This document shows, piece by piece, positions 1 to 6,505 of a stretch of DNA of 7,712 nucleotides. The position numbers and the translations under genes were made by a program. Each line of letters begins with the position of its first letter. Position 1 is the first letter of the stretch. The DNA is from an uncultured Flavobacteriaceae bacterium. GTDB lineage: Bacteria > Bacteroidota > Bacteroidia > Flavobacteriales > Flavobacteriaceae. The stretch covers positions 1 through 7,712 of the forward strand of contig CAJWFY010000067.1 in the NCBI GenBank assembly GCA_913031655.1, written 5' to 3'. The notes below the pieces were generated by a model. It saw nothing but the letters and a program-made list of their open reading frames with translations. It was not told the origin of the DNA and did no database searches.

Positions 1-146
1 GGTATCTAGATCTTAGAAGATATGGAACAGTTAAACATAGTGGATTTGGTTTAGGCCTTGAAAGGTTGATCTTATTCGCAACTGGAATGACTAATATTAG
101 AGATGTTATCCCTTTTCCAAGAACCCCAAAAAATGCAGATTTTTAA
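1..146 (+). CDS. asnS: Asparaginyl-tRNA synthetase, C-terminal end (partial)
   Basis: This is the last 48 codons of a gene that begins before the window; the reading frame starts at base 3 and stops with TAA at 144-146. The visible protein carries class II aminoacyl-tRNA synthetase motif 3 (GFGLGLERL, bases 42-68), whose arginine contacts ATP. It ends in NIRDVIPFPRTPKNADF, the characteristic C-terminus of bacterial AsnRS; AspRS and LysRS end differently. The enzyme charges tRNA-Asn with asparagine in the cytoplasm. rpoN follows after 51 bases on the same strand, an order I recall from other flavobacteria. Only the end is visible, so completeness of the rest cannot be judged. Confidence 0.93.
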   Translation, partial: YLDLRRYGTVKHSGFGLGLERLILFATGMTNIRDVIPFPRTPKNADF

Positions 147-197
147 ATCAAGATTCTACATTTTCTTTTTTTGTATTTTTAGTGTATTAAATTACAA

Positions 198-1640
198 ATG
201 CTAAATCAATATTTACATTTAAAATTATCACAGAAACTCTCTCCTCAGCAAATTCAATTGATGAAGTTGATTCAACTTCCGCTACAAGAACTTGAACAAC
301 AATTAGAAAGAGAAATAGAAGAAAATCCTGCACTAGAGAAGGGAAAAGAAAACGATGAAGATATTAACGAAGATTCTAATGAATATGATAATGAAGACAA
401 TAGTGATGATGAAATAAATATTGATGACTATTTAAGTGATGATGAAGTTCCCGATTACAGACTAAAAACTAATAACCACAGTTTAGATGATGATGAAAAA
501 TCTATTCCATTTGCATCTGGGGAAAGCTTTAATCAATACCTAAAAAATCAATTAAACACTTTTTCATTTACTGACAATGAAAAGCAAATAGCAGAATTTC
601 TTATAGGAAGTATAGATCCTTCAGGATACCTAAGAAGGGAGATAATAGATATTGTTGATGATTTAGCTTTTACTATGAATATTGATACGGATTTAAAAAC
701 TGTAGAAAGTGTTTTGAAAAAAATTCAAATATTAGATCCACCAGGAATTGGAGCTCGAAATTTACAAGATTGTTTGATAATTCAACTTAAAAGAAAATCA
801 ATAACAAAACCTATTGCAAATGCTATAAATATCTTGGAGAACAATTTTGAATTGTTTATTAAAAAACATTATGAAAAAATAATTTCTAAATTGAACATAA
901 ATGAAAATGAATTAAAAAATTCGATAAAAGAAATTGAAAAACTAAACCCTAAGCCTGGTTCATCTTTTTCAGAAACTACTAAAATTAATTCATCAATCAT
1001 TCCTGATTTTCGTATCGAGATTATTGATAATCAATTAATACTAAATCTGAATTCAAGAAATGCTCCAGACCTATATGTTTCTAGCGAATATAAAAATATG
1101 TTATCTGGTTATCAAGAAACAAAAAAAGTTTCAAAATCTCAGAAAGATGCGATATTCTTTATTAAACAAAAATTAGATGCTGCAAAATGGTTCATTGATG
1201 CTATAAATCAAAGAAATCAAACGCTATTAATGACTATGGAAAGTATTATGCATTTTCAAAAAAAATACTTTCTTTCTGGAAATGAAAGTCATCTTAAGCC
1301 GATGATTTTAAAAGATATTGCTGAAAAAATAGATATGGATATTTCAACTATTTCTAGAGTAGCAAATAGTAAGTATGTGGATACACCTTATGGGATTAAG
1401 CTTATTAAATCTTTTTTTTCAGAAGGAATAACAAATGATGCCGGAAAAGAAGTCTCAACTATAGAAGTGAAAAAAGAGCTTAAAAATATTATTGAGAAAG
1501 AAAATAAATCAAAACCATTTACAGATGATGAATTGACTAAAGAAATCAATAAAAAAGGGTATCCAATAGCTCGAAGAACAGTAGCAAAATACAGGGAAAT
1601 GATTGGAACTCCGGTTGCTAGGTTAAGAAAAAAACTCTAA
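198..1640 (+). CDS. rpoN: RNA polymerase sigma-54 factor RpoN
   Basis: This gene encodes the alternative sigma factor that directs RNA polymerase to -24/-12 promoters and needs an AAA+ enhancer-binding activator to open them. All regions are present in the 480 residues. Region I (about 1-48) is glutamine- and leucine-rich, with LSQKLSPQQIQLMKLIQLP at 10-28, and contacts the activator. Region II (about 51-104) is a very acidic linker with 23 Asp/Glu in 54 residues. The core-binding domain follows, with LDPPGIGARNLQD at 179-191 and LNPKPG at 249-254. The DNA-binding part has a helix-turn-helix near 369-394 and the diagnostic RpoN box ARRTVAKYRE at 458-467. The ATG at 198 matches the N-terminus usual for the family; no Shine-Dalgarno sequence is seen, as is common in this phylum. 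No sigma-54 activator gene lies in the window. The gene looks intact. Confidence 0.97.
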   Translation: MLNQYLHLKLSQKLSPQQIQLMKLIQLPLQELEQQLEREIEENPALEKGKENDEDINEDSNEYDNEDNSDDEINIDDYLSDDEVPDYRLKTNNHSLDDDEKSIPFASGESFNQYLKNQLNTFSFTDNEKQIAEFLIGSIDPSGYLRREIIDIVDDLAFTMNIDTDLKTVESVLKKIQILDPPGIGARNLQDCLIIQLKRKSITKPIANAINILENNFELFIKKHYEKIISKLNINENELKNSIKEIEKLNPKPGSSFSETTKINSSIIPDFRIEIIDNQLILNLNSRNAPDLYVSSEYKNMLSGYQETKKVSKSQKDAIFFIKQKLDAAKWFIDAINQRNQTLLMTMESIMHFQKKYFLSGNESHLKPMILKDIAEKIDMDISTISRVANSKYVDTPYGIKLIKSFFSEGITNDAGKEVSTIEVKKELKNIIEKENKSKPFTDDELTKEINKKGYPIARRTVAKYREMIGTPVARLRKKL

Positions 1641-2576
1641 TTGGAAAGCTCTCTCTCTATCATTATTGTAAATTATAAATCTTGGGATAAGTTAAAATTA
1701 TGTTTAGATAGTATATTTAAACAAGATGGGATTAAAACATCGACCATCGTAGTTGATAATAATTCTAATGACAATAAACTGTTCCATTTTAAAAAAAATT
1801 ACAAATGGGTTAAATGGATTGAAAACTCTCACAACTTTGGGTTTGCTAAAGCATGTAATATTGGAGCAAAATACTCTAAATCATTATGGAATTTATTTTT
1901 AAATCCAGATACAATTCTTATTGAAAACTCTCTTTTGCCTTTAATAAGCTATTGTAATACTAATCAACAGCACAAAATCATAGGAATCAAACAAGTCAAT
2001 GAATATTCCATTTCGACTAATTCGTTTGGAATATTTTTAAATTTCTGGAGTTTATCCGGCTTAATTAGACCAATTGTTCGCTTATTAAAAAAATCATCCT
2101 ATAAAAAAATGAATTCAAGTTCTATCTCGCATCCAGATTGGATTTCTGGTTCATTTATTTTAATTAGAAAAATAGATTTTGATTTTCTTGGTGGTTGGAA
2201 CGAAAAATACTGGATGTATTACGAAGATATGGATCTTTGTAAAAGAGCTTTGAATAATAATTTAAAAGTCACTTTAATGAACAATTGGAGTTGCACTCAT
2301 TTTCATGGCGTATCTTCAAGAAAAAATAAAGAAATAAAGATCATTACTAAGTCCGAAGTAATAATATCTTCACATGTATATATAGAAGAACATACTAATG
2401 CTAGGTGCTCACTAATAACACATATTAGTTTAATACTAATTCAACTTACTAATCTATTAATTGGCGTTCCGTTCTCTTCTGTTAAAAGAACTATTCTTTT
2501 AAACAGTATTTCTTATTGGTGCAATGGGATTTTAAAATCAGATTGGAATTCTAAAAGAGTAGTATCTAATTATTGA
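1641..2576 (+). CDS. Family 2 glycosyltransferase (rhamnosyltransferase-like)
   Basis: This gene encodes a GT-A-fold, GT2-family transferase of 311 residues, likely moving a sugar from a nucleotide donor onto a surface glycan on the cytoplasmic face of the membrane. Visible motifs are the first strand SIIIVNYKSW (6-15), the nucleotide-binding VVDNNSND (37-44), GFAKACNIGAK (67-77), LFLNPDT (85-91) in the DxD position, and DWISGSFILIRK (166-177) followed by GGWNEKYWMYYEDMDLC (184-200), whose Glu-Asp pair fits the usual catalytic-base region. This arrangement resembles WbbL-like rhamnosyltransferases; donor and acceptor cannot be read from sequence. A hydrophobic stretch near 257-277 may help membrane association. 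The TTG start is chosen because rpoN's TAA sits immediately upstream in the same frame and the first internal Met (157) would remove the nucleotide-binding half. No glycan-pathway neighbours are seen. The 3' end overlaps the convergent lipoprotein gene. Confidence 0.9.
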   Translation: MESSLSIIIVNYKSWDKLKLCLDSIFKQDGIKTSTIVVDNNSNDNKLFHFKKNYKWVKWIENSHNFGFAKACNIGAKYSKSLWNLFLNPDTILIENSLLPLISYCNTNQQHKIIGIKQVNEYSISTNSFGIFLNFWSLSGLIRPIVRLLKKSSYKKMNSSSISHPDWISGSFILIRKIDFDFLGGWNEKYWMYYEDMDLCKRALNNNLKVTLMNNWSCTHFHGVSSRKNKEIKIITKSEVIISSHVYIEEHTNARCSLITHISLILIQLTNLLIGVPFSSVKRTILLNSISYWCNGILKSDWNSKRVVSNY

Positions 2577-4374
2577 TTTTTGTATAATATAAATCCAATC
2601 TCATTCTTTTATCATAGTATTCAGCACTAGGACTAGGTCCTATCAAAATAGTTCCTAAGGGACTAATAGCTGAGGATCCAGGTGTAAAGGTCATTAAATC
2701 TTTAGTTTCAACTTCAATATTCAATGTGTTATTAATATCTTGAGAAACTACTAAGCCTAACTTAACATTTGTTGAATCATTTCGAACAACATTTTTAATA
2801 TGTTCACTTATTCTAATTTTATACATTAATCCGTTTTTGTCCTCGTCAAGTTCAATTGAGCCTCCATGTATAACTTTATTTTGATATTCTTTTGATCCAG
2901 CAGAGTTATCTATAAAATAATCGATTAAGGGAGCTTTATTATTTATGTCATACAGATATAATCTGGAAGGTTCAATTATTCCTCCACTAGCTGAAAGCAT
3001 GTCTTTACTAATGTATACTGAAAGGTTAGCCTCGTTAATTAACCAATCTTTACTTCTTATTTCCTCTAAAACATCAACCCCGTCATTATTTTTAAACAAT
3101 TCAATTTCTGCCATAATTCCTTCTCCACCCTTTAAATAAACCGATTCAGGATTATTAATTGTATCTCTAATAGCATTGTTAACAGATTCGGGGTAAGGAT
3201 CATGCTTAAAGGAATTCAATTTAGTTCCTGCTAATTTCAACATATAATTTTTTTCGATAGACTCAACCGTGTCATCACTTGTATCATCTTCAGTATTGTT
3301 TTTATTATATTGTTGATAATCATAAACTATTCTAATCTCAGCTTCTGAAAAGTTTAATATCATTAATAATGGATCTGAAAAATCATAGGCATCAATAACA
3401 ATCCCTTTAAAATACAGTTTGAAGTTATCTAAATTAGATAACTCATCTGAGTCTTCTTTATCAACTATTTTAGATTGAAAAAAATCTTTATCCAAAGGAA
3501 CTCTAATCCTTGGCGTAAGCCTTTCTTTTACAGTCTCTGACTCGTCATCCTCTTCTGTATCTGGGTCATCTTCATTAAAAAAGACTAACTCGTTAGAATT
3601 AATTTCCACTTCTTGATCAAAAAGGACAGTTCCAGAAAAATTATCAGGAATATTATTACTTGAAAAATATTTTTGATATGATTCAAAATTATCATCTGGA
3701 TCAAAAGGTCTAAGAAAATAATCAAGTTCGCTAACTTTAAGTTTAAACTTAGCTAAGGCATTGCCAATTAATGAATCCAACTCATAAGTTGTACCTCCAC
3801 CATTTGGATTAATACTCTCAGTATCCTCTCCGTCTAGAATACCATCACCATCAGTATCTTCATTTAAAGGGTTTTGGCCAGCATTAGATTCATCGACATC
3901 AGAAACTCCATCACCATCGCTATCACTATAAGGATCTGTACTATCTACGTCATATAAGTTGATAACTCCATCGTTATCGTCGTCATCTACATTTGTATAA
4001 AAAGGAATGTCAAGAAACACATCTTTAACAGTCTCTAACTCTGGTATGGCTGCAATATTATCCTCCATTCCATTTATTTCGTCAGTTTGTTTAAAAATTC
4101 CAAATTGATCATCTACATCTCCAAAAGAAAGTTGACTCAAAAAACTAACCTTACTTTTTCCGTAAATATTATCTTGATAAACTCCTAGTTGAAAAGTTGA
4201 AATTGCATTAGAAACGTATGGCGGAATTCTATTCATTTTAACAAATACCGGAATTTCTTCAATACTAGTAATAAAGGGCTTGTTGTTAATTAAATCAACT
4301 CCCACAGTATTGTAATCCTTATTACAACTTGTTAAGATAAATGTCAGAATAAATAAAAACTTAATAATCTTCAT
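2566..4374 (-). CDS. DUF4270 family lipoprotein with thrombospondin type 3 repeats
   Basis: This 602-residue secreted lipoprotein has a short signal peptide and a lipobox LTSC whose Cys17 would be the lipidated residue. The length, the mature N-terminus (NTVGVDLI), the YELDSLIGN segment near 197-205, the FLRPFDP and ESYQKYF stretch near 220-237 and the C-terminal GTILIGP...RMRLDLYYT pattern fit the DUF4270 family of Bacteroidota, recognised from memory. The family has no established function that I know of; an outer-membrane location is inferred from lipidation. Residues 130-190 form an Asp-rich insert of thrombospondin type 3 type (DNDGV, DSDGDGVSD, DTDGDGILD), expected to bind calcium. The start lies 5 bases after the stop of the synthase-like gene upstream on this strand, so the two are probably co-transcribed and perhaps translationally coupled. 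The gene ends in TAG, overlapping the glycosyltransferase gene by 11 bp. Confidence 0.87.
   Translation of the reverse strand: MKIIKFLFILTFILTSCNKDYNTVGVDLINNKPFITSIEEIPVFVKMNRIPPYVSNAISTFQLGVYQDNIYGKSKVSFLSQLSFGDVDDQFGIFKQTDEINGMEDNIAAIPELETVKDVFLDIPFYTNVDDDDNDGVINLYDVDSTDPYSDSDGDGVSDVDESNAGQNPLNEDTDGDGILDGEDTESINPNGGGTTYELDSLIGNALAKFKLKVSELDYFLRPFDPDDNFESYQKYFSSNNIPDNFSGTVLFDQEVEINSNELVFFNEDDPDTEEDDESETVKERLTPRIRVPLDKDFFQSKIVDKEDSDELSNLDNFKLYFKGIVIDAYDFSDPLLMILNFSEAEIRIVYDYQQYNKNNTEDDTSDDTVESIEKNYMLKLAGTKLNSFKHDPYPESVNNAIRDTINNPESVYLKGGEGIMAEIELFKNNDGVDVLEEIRSKDWLINEANLSVYISKDMLSASGGIIEPSRLYLYDINNKAPLIDYFIDNSAGSKEYQNKVIHGGSIELDEDKNGLMYKIRISEHIKNVVRNDSTNVKLGLVVSQDINNTLNIEVETKDLMTFTPGSSAISPLGTILIGPSPSAEYYDKRMRLDLYYTKINN
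3805..3987 (-). repeat. Thrombospondin type 3 Asp-rich repeat region inside the lipoprotein
   Basis: Residues 130-190 of the DUF4270 lipoprotein contain three degenerate units built on D-x-D-x-D-G: one around DDDDNDGV, one around DSDGDGVSDVDE and one around DTDGDGILDGED. The units are spaced by short linkers with Asn-Pro or Asp-Pro (TDP, QNP, INP). This is the pattern of thrombospondin type 3 calcium-binding repeats found in many secreted Bacteroidota proteins. The repeat similarity lies in the protein; in DNA it shows only as recurring ATC/CATC-rich triplets on the plus strand. Calcium binding is inferred from the family. Confidence 0.85.
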
Positions 4375-4379
4375 TTTAT

Positions 4380-5189
4380 TTAGTTCAATATTTTAGTGTT
4401 ATAAAATTCGAGATACTCTTTTTCAAAGCCTTCTTTGAATCCGCATTTTAAAACTGGTTTTTTGTGTTTGTTTGCAACTTCAACAACTGATTCGTTAACA
4501 TTGTCAGAAGCCACAATCACTCCGTCAGAGTGCAATACAGACATCTTGAATAAGTTTTCATAAGTAGGATCATCTAAAGTACTTAGAGTTTCACTCTCAA
4601 CTTCATCAAATTTGATTTTACTAACTATTTTAGAATTTAAACTTCCCTTAATTTCATCCCCGTAAAGTGAGGTTACTACTTTAGAATTTGCTAGTAAAGG
4701 CTCGTCCTTATAATACTCTTTTACGTAAAGAGGCATTAAAGCTGCAATCCAGCCATGAACATGAATTATATCAGGAGACCAGTTTAATTTTTTGATAGTC
4801 TCTATGACACCTTTTGCAAAAAAAATAGCTCTTTCATCGTTATCTTTATATAATTTTTTCTTCGCATCAGCATGTAACAATCTATTTTTAAAATACTCAT
4901 CATTATCTATAAAGTAAACTTGCATTCTTTCTTTAGGAATTGAAGCGACCTTTATGATTAGAGGCATATCTAAATCATCTATTATTAAATTCATTCCTGA
5001 AAGACGTATAACTTCATGCAACTGATGACGTCTTTCGTTTATTAAACCATACTTAGGTATAAAAATTCGAGTTTGACCTCCATTCTCATTAACCATTTTA
5101 GGCAAACTATATGATAAAGTTGAAATATCATTGTTGGGAAGATACGGGATAACTTCAGAAGAAACGTACAATACTTTTTTTCCAGTCAT
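4380..5189 (-). CDS. Glycogen/starch synthase-like protein, N-terminal domain only
   Basis: This 269-residue protein resembles the N-terminal Rossmann-like half of GT5 glycogen synthase (GlgA). It starts KKVLYVSSEVIPYLP (4-18), where GlgA has its first strand and SE-x-x-P motif, and has IIHVHGWIAALMP (141-153), matching the HDWHA region of GlgA. Two things argue against synthase activity. The Lys-Thr-Gly-Gly ADP-glucose-binding motif after SEVIPYL is replaced by PNNDIS, and the whole C-terminal GT-B domain that carries most of the donor site is absent, since the frame ends with TAA at 4380-4382. Short proteins of this kind are, to my knowledge, common in flavobacteria and usually annotated as glycogen synthase, so this is probably a family feature, not a local truncation. 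The start ATG follows GAAAGGA with 4 bases between, unusually Shine-Dalgarno-like. The DUF4270 gene is next downstream. The real function is unknown. Confidence 0.85.
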   Translation of the reverse strand: MTGKKVLYVSSEVIPYLPNNDISTLSYSLPKMVNENGGQTRIFIPKYGLINERRHQLHEVIRLSGMNLIIDDLDMPLIIKVASIPKERMQVYFIDNDEYFKNRLLHADAKKKLYKDNDERAIFFAKGVIETIKKLNWSPDIIHVHGWIAALMPLYVKEYYKDEPLLANSKVVTSLYGDEIKGSLNSKIVSKIKFDEVESETLSTLDDPTYENLFKMSVLHSDGVIVASDNVNESVVEVANKHKKPVLKCGFKEGFEKEYLEFYNTKILN

Positions 5190-5193
5190 AAAA

Positions 5194-5200
5194 TCCTTTC
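5194..5200 (-). promoter_or_regulatory. Shine-Dalgarno-like GAAAGGA before the synthase-like gene
   Basis: On the minus strand GAAAGGA is followed by four bases and then the ATG at 5189. It supports this ATG as the start. It stands out because other genes in the window, such as panC, panD and radA, have only A/T-rich upstream sequence, and Flavobacteriia generally make little use of Shine-Dalgarno pairing. The spacing is short, so it may be coincidental. Confidence 0.35.
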
Positions 5201-5223
5201 TTTAAACTCAATTATTAGGAATG

Positions 5224-5231
5224 CAAAATTA
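5224..5231 (-). promoter_or_regulatory. Probable Bacteroidota -7 promoter element for the synthase-like/DUF4270 unit
   Basis: Read on the minus strand this is TAATTTTG followed by CA, an exact match to the Bacteroidota sigma-A -7 consensus TAnnTTTG. It lies 34 bases before the ATG at 5189, so transcription starting about 7 bases downstream would give a leader of roughly 25-30 bases. A clear -33 TTTG at the usual distance upstream is not seen, which lowers confidence. Confidence 0.5.
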
Positions 5232-5292
5232 CAAAAATTATGTTAGATTTATTCCATAATATCGCATTTAGAATATGTTAAAGTTATATTAA

Positions 5293-6141
5293 ATGATTGT
5301 TTGTAGAACAAAAGAAGAAGTTTACGCACTTATAAATGAGTCTACTAGACTTAAGCAAGTACTGGGCTTAGTCCCTACAATGGGTTCTTTACACGAAGGT
5401 CACTTGTCTTTAATTTCGGAAGCTTTACGGCACAATGATATAGTTTGGGTTACTATTTTTGTTAATCCAACTCAATTCGATAATAAAAAAGATCTCTCTA
5501 ATTATCCAAAAAATTTAGAAAACGACATTCAACTTATTAAAAAAATTTCCGATAACATTAATGTATTTCACCCAAGCGAAACAGAAATATATGATGGAAA
5601 GCCTTTTTTAAAAAAATATGATTTCAACCATCTAGATTTAGAACTAGAAGGAAAATTTAGAGCAGATCATTTTAACGGAGTTGCTACAATTGTATCTAAA
5701 TTATTCGAATTATTCAAACCTTCTAATGCCTATTTTGGTGAAAAAGATTTTCAACAAACACAAATAATTAACAGATTAATAGATATAGAAAAAATTAATT
5801 TAAATATGATTATTTGCCCAACTATTAGAGAAGAAAATGGATTAGCATTAAGCTCAAGAAACAAACTACTCTCGGTTAAAAACAAAGATAAATCTTCAAT
5901 AATCTATAAAAATCTTATTTTTTTACAAAAATCCTTTATCAAAAACCGAAACAAGTTAAATTTAGAAAAAATAAAATCTGAAATAAATTTTGTCAATGAT
6001 TTTAAAATTGAATATTTAGAGATAGTAAACAATAAGAGTCTTCAAATTGAATTAAAGTTTAGAGAAAATGAAAGTTATAGAGCCTTTATATGTGTCAACG
6101 TAAATGGCGTAAGATTAATTGATAACATCTTATTGAATTAA
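5293..6141 (+). CDS. panC: Pantothenate synthetase (pantoate--beta-alanine ligase)
   Basis: PanC condenses pantoate with beta-alanine using ATP, through a pantoyl-adenylate intermediate, in the cytoplasm; this is the last step to pantothenate on the way to coenzyme A. The 282 residues match the usual length. The nucleotidyltransferase HxGH motif appears in VPTMGSLHEGH (27-37, His34 and His37). FVNPTQF (56-62) holds the pantoate-binding Gln61, FRADHFNGVATIVSKLF spans 122-138, GEKDFQQ (149-155) holds Asp152 and Gln155, and REENGLALSSRN (179-190) is the KMSKS-like loop with Arg189. All key residues known from the E. coli enzyme are present. The C-terminal part is Lys/Asn-rich and less conserved, as is usual. 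The ATG at 5293 gives the standard N-terminus. panD follows after 13 bases and supplies the beta-alanine; panB is not in the window. Confidence 0.97.
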   Translation: MIVCRTKEEVYALINESTRLKQVLGLVPTMGSLHEGHLSLISEALRHNDIVWVTIFVNPTQFDNKKDLSNYPKNLENDIQLIKKISDNINVFHPSETEIYDGKPFLKKYDFNHLDLELEGKFRADHFNGVATIVSKLFELFKPSNAYFGEKDFQQTQIINRLIDIEKINLNMIICPTIREENGLALSSRNKLLSVKNKDKSSIIYKNLIFLQKSFIKNRNKLNLEKIKSEINFVNDFKIEYLEIVNNKSLQIELKFRENESYRAFICVNVNGVRLIDNILLN

Positions 6142-6150
6142 TTATATTTG
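6119..6150 (+). promoter_or_regulatory. Possible internal promoter for panD
   Basis: TATATTTG at 6143-6150 is an exact match to the Bacteroidota -7 consensus TAnnTTTG. It is preceded, 21 bases upstream, by TTG at 6119-6121 (ATTG at 6118-6121), a fair match to the -33 TTG/TTTG element. Only 4 bases separate the -7 element from the panD ATG at 6155, so the predicted start site would fall at or next to the start codon and give a leaderless mRNA. It overlaps the end of panC, and in such AT-rich sequence a chance match is possible. Confidence 0.4.
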
Positions 6151-6154
6151 CCCG

Positions 6155-6505
6155 ATGCAAATTGAAGTTTTAAAATCAAAGATTCACAGAGTTACAGTGA
6201 CAGAATGTAATCTAAATTACATAGGCAGTATTACAATAGATGAAAATTTAATTGACGCTGCTAATATGATTGCTGGAGAGAAGGTTCAGGTTGTTAATAT
6301 AAATAATGGTGAAAGATTAGAAACTTATATTATTAAAGGAAAGAACAATAGTGGAGAAATAACGTTAAATGGTCCCGCAGCAAGAAAGGTCCAAAAAGGG
6401 GATAAAATTATTATAATTAGTTATGCAAGAATGAGTATCGAAAAAGCTAAGGTTTATAATCCTACACTGGTTTTTCCTGATGAAAATAACTTCATCACAC
6501 AATAA
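6155..6505 (+). CDS. panD: Aspartate 1-decarboxylase precursor
   Basis: PanD decarboxylates L-aspartate to beta-alanine, the partner substrate of PanC. It is made as an inactive precursor that cleaves itself between Gly24 and Ser25, turning Ser25 into the catalytic pyruvoyl group. The sequence shows this exactly: IGSIT places Gly24-Ser25 at the expected position. Lys9, His11, Tyr22, Arg54, Thr57, Tyr58, Asn72 and Gly73, the residues known from the E. coli enzyme, sit at identical positions. The length of 116 residues is normal. The product would be a small beta chain (1-24) and a larger alpha chain (25-116) in a tetramer. In gamma-proteobacteria cleavage needs the accessory protein PanZ; none is expected here. 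It lies 13 bases after panC, and its TAA shares one base with the ATG of the next gene (TAATG), suggesting coupled translation. Confidence 0.97.
   Translation: MQIEVLKSKIHRVTVTECNLNYIGSITIDENLIDAANMIAGEKVQVVNINNGERLETYIIKGKNNSGEITLNGPAARKVQKGDKIIIISYARMSIEKAKVYNPTLVFPDENNFITQ

Noticed and set aside
147..197. T-rich stretch between asnS and rpoN as a terminator or promoter.
   Set aside because: No convincing stem precedes the T-runs and no TAnnTTTG match with a -33 partner is present, so neither call is supported.
1412..1419. Run of eight T in rpoN as a possible slippage or phase-variation tract.
   Set aside because: Short A/T homopolymers are abundant throughout this AT-rich window and the frame is intact with conserved domains on both sides.
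2945..3139. A 64-codon plus-strand open frame.
   Set aside because: It lies wholly within the DUF4270 lipoprotein gene on the opposite strand, has no recognisable domain and is best explained as an antisense shadow.
4380..5189. Synthase-like gene as a frameshifted or truncated glgA pseudogene.
   Set aside because: No remnant of the C-terminal GT-B domain follows; the next bases start an intact lipoprotein gene, and short homologues of this kind are familiar in flavobacteria.
5244..5251. TAGATTTA on the plus strand as a -7 element for panC.
   Set aside because: It misses the final G of TAnnTTTG and has no -33 TTTG at a suitable distance; in such AT-rich sequence it is not strong enough to call. 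panC must still have a promoter in this 103-bp gap, but I cannot place it.
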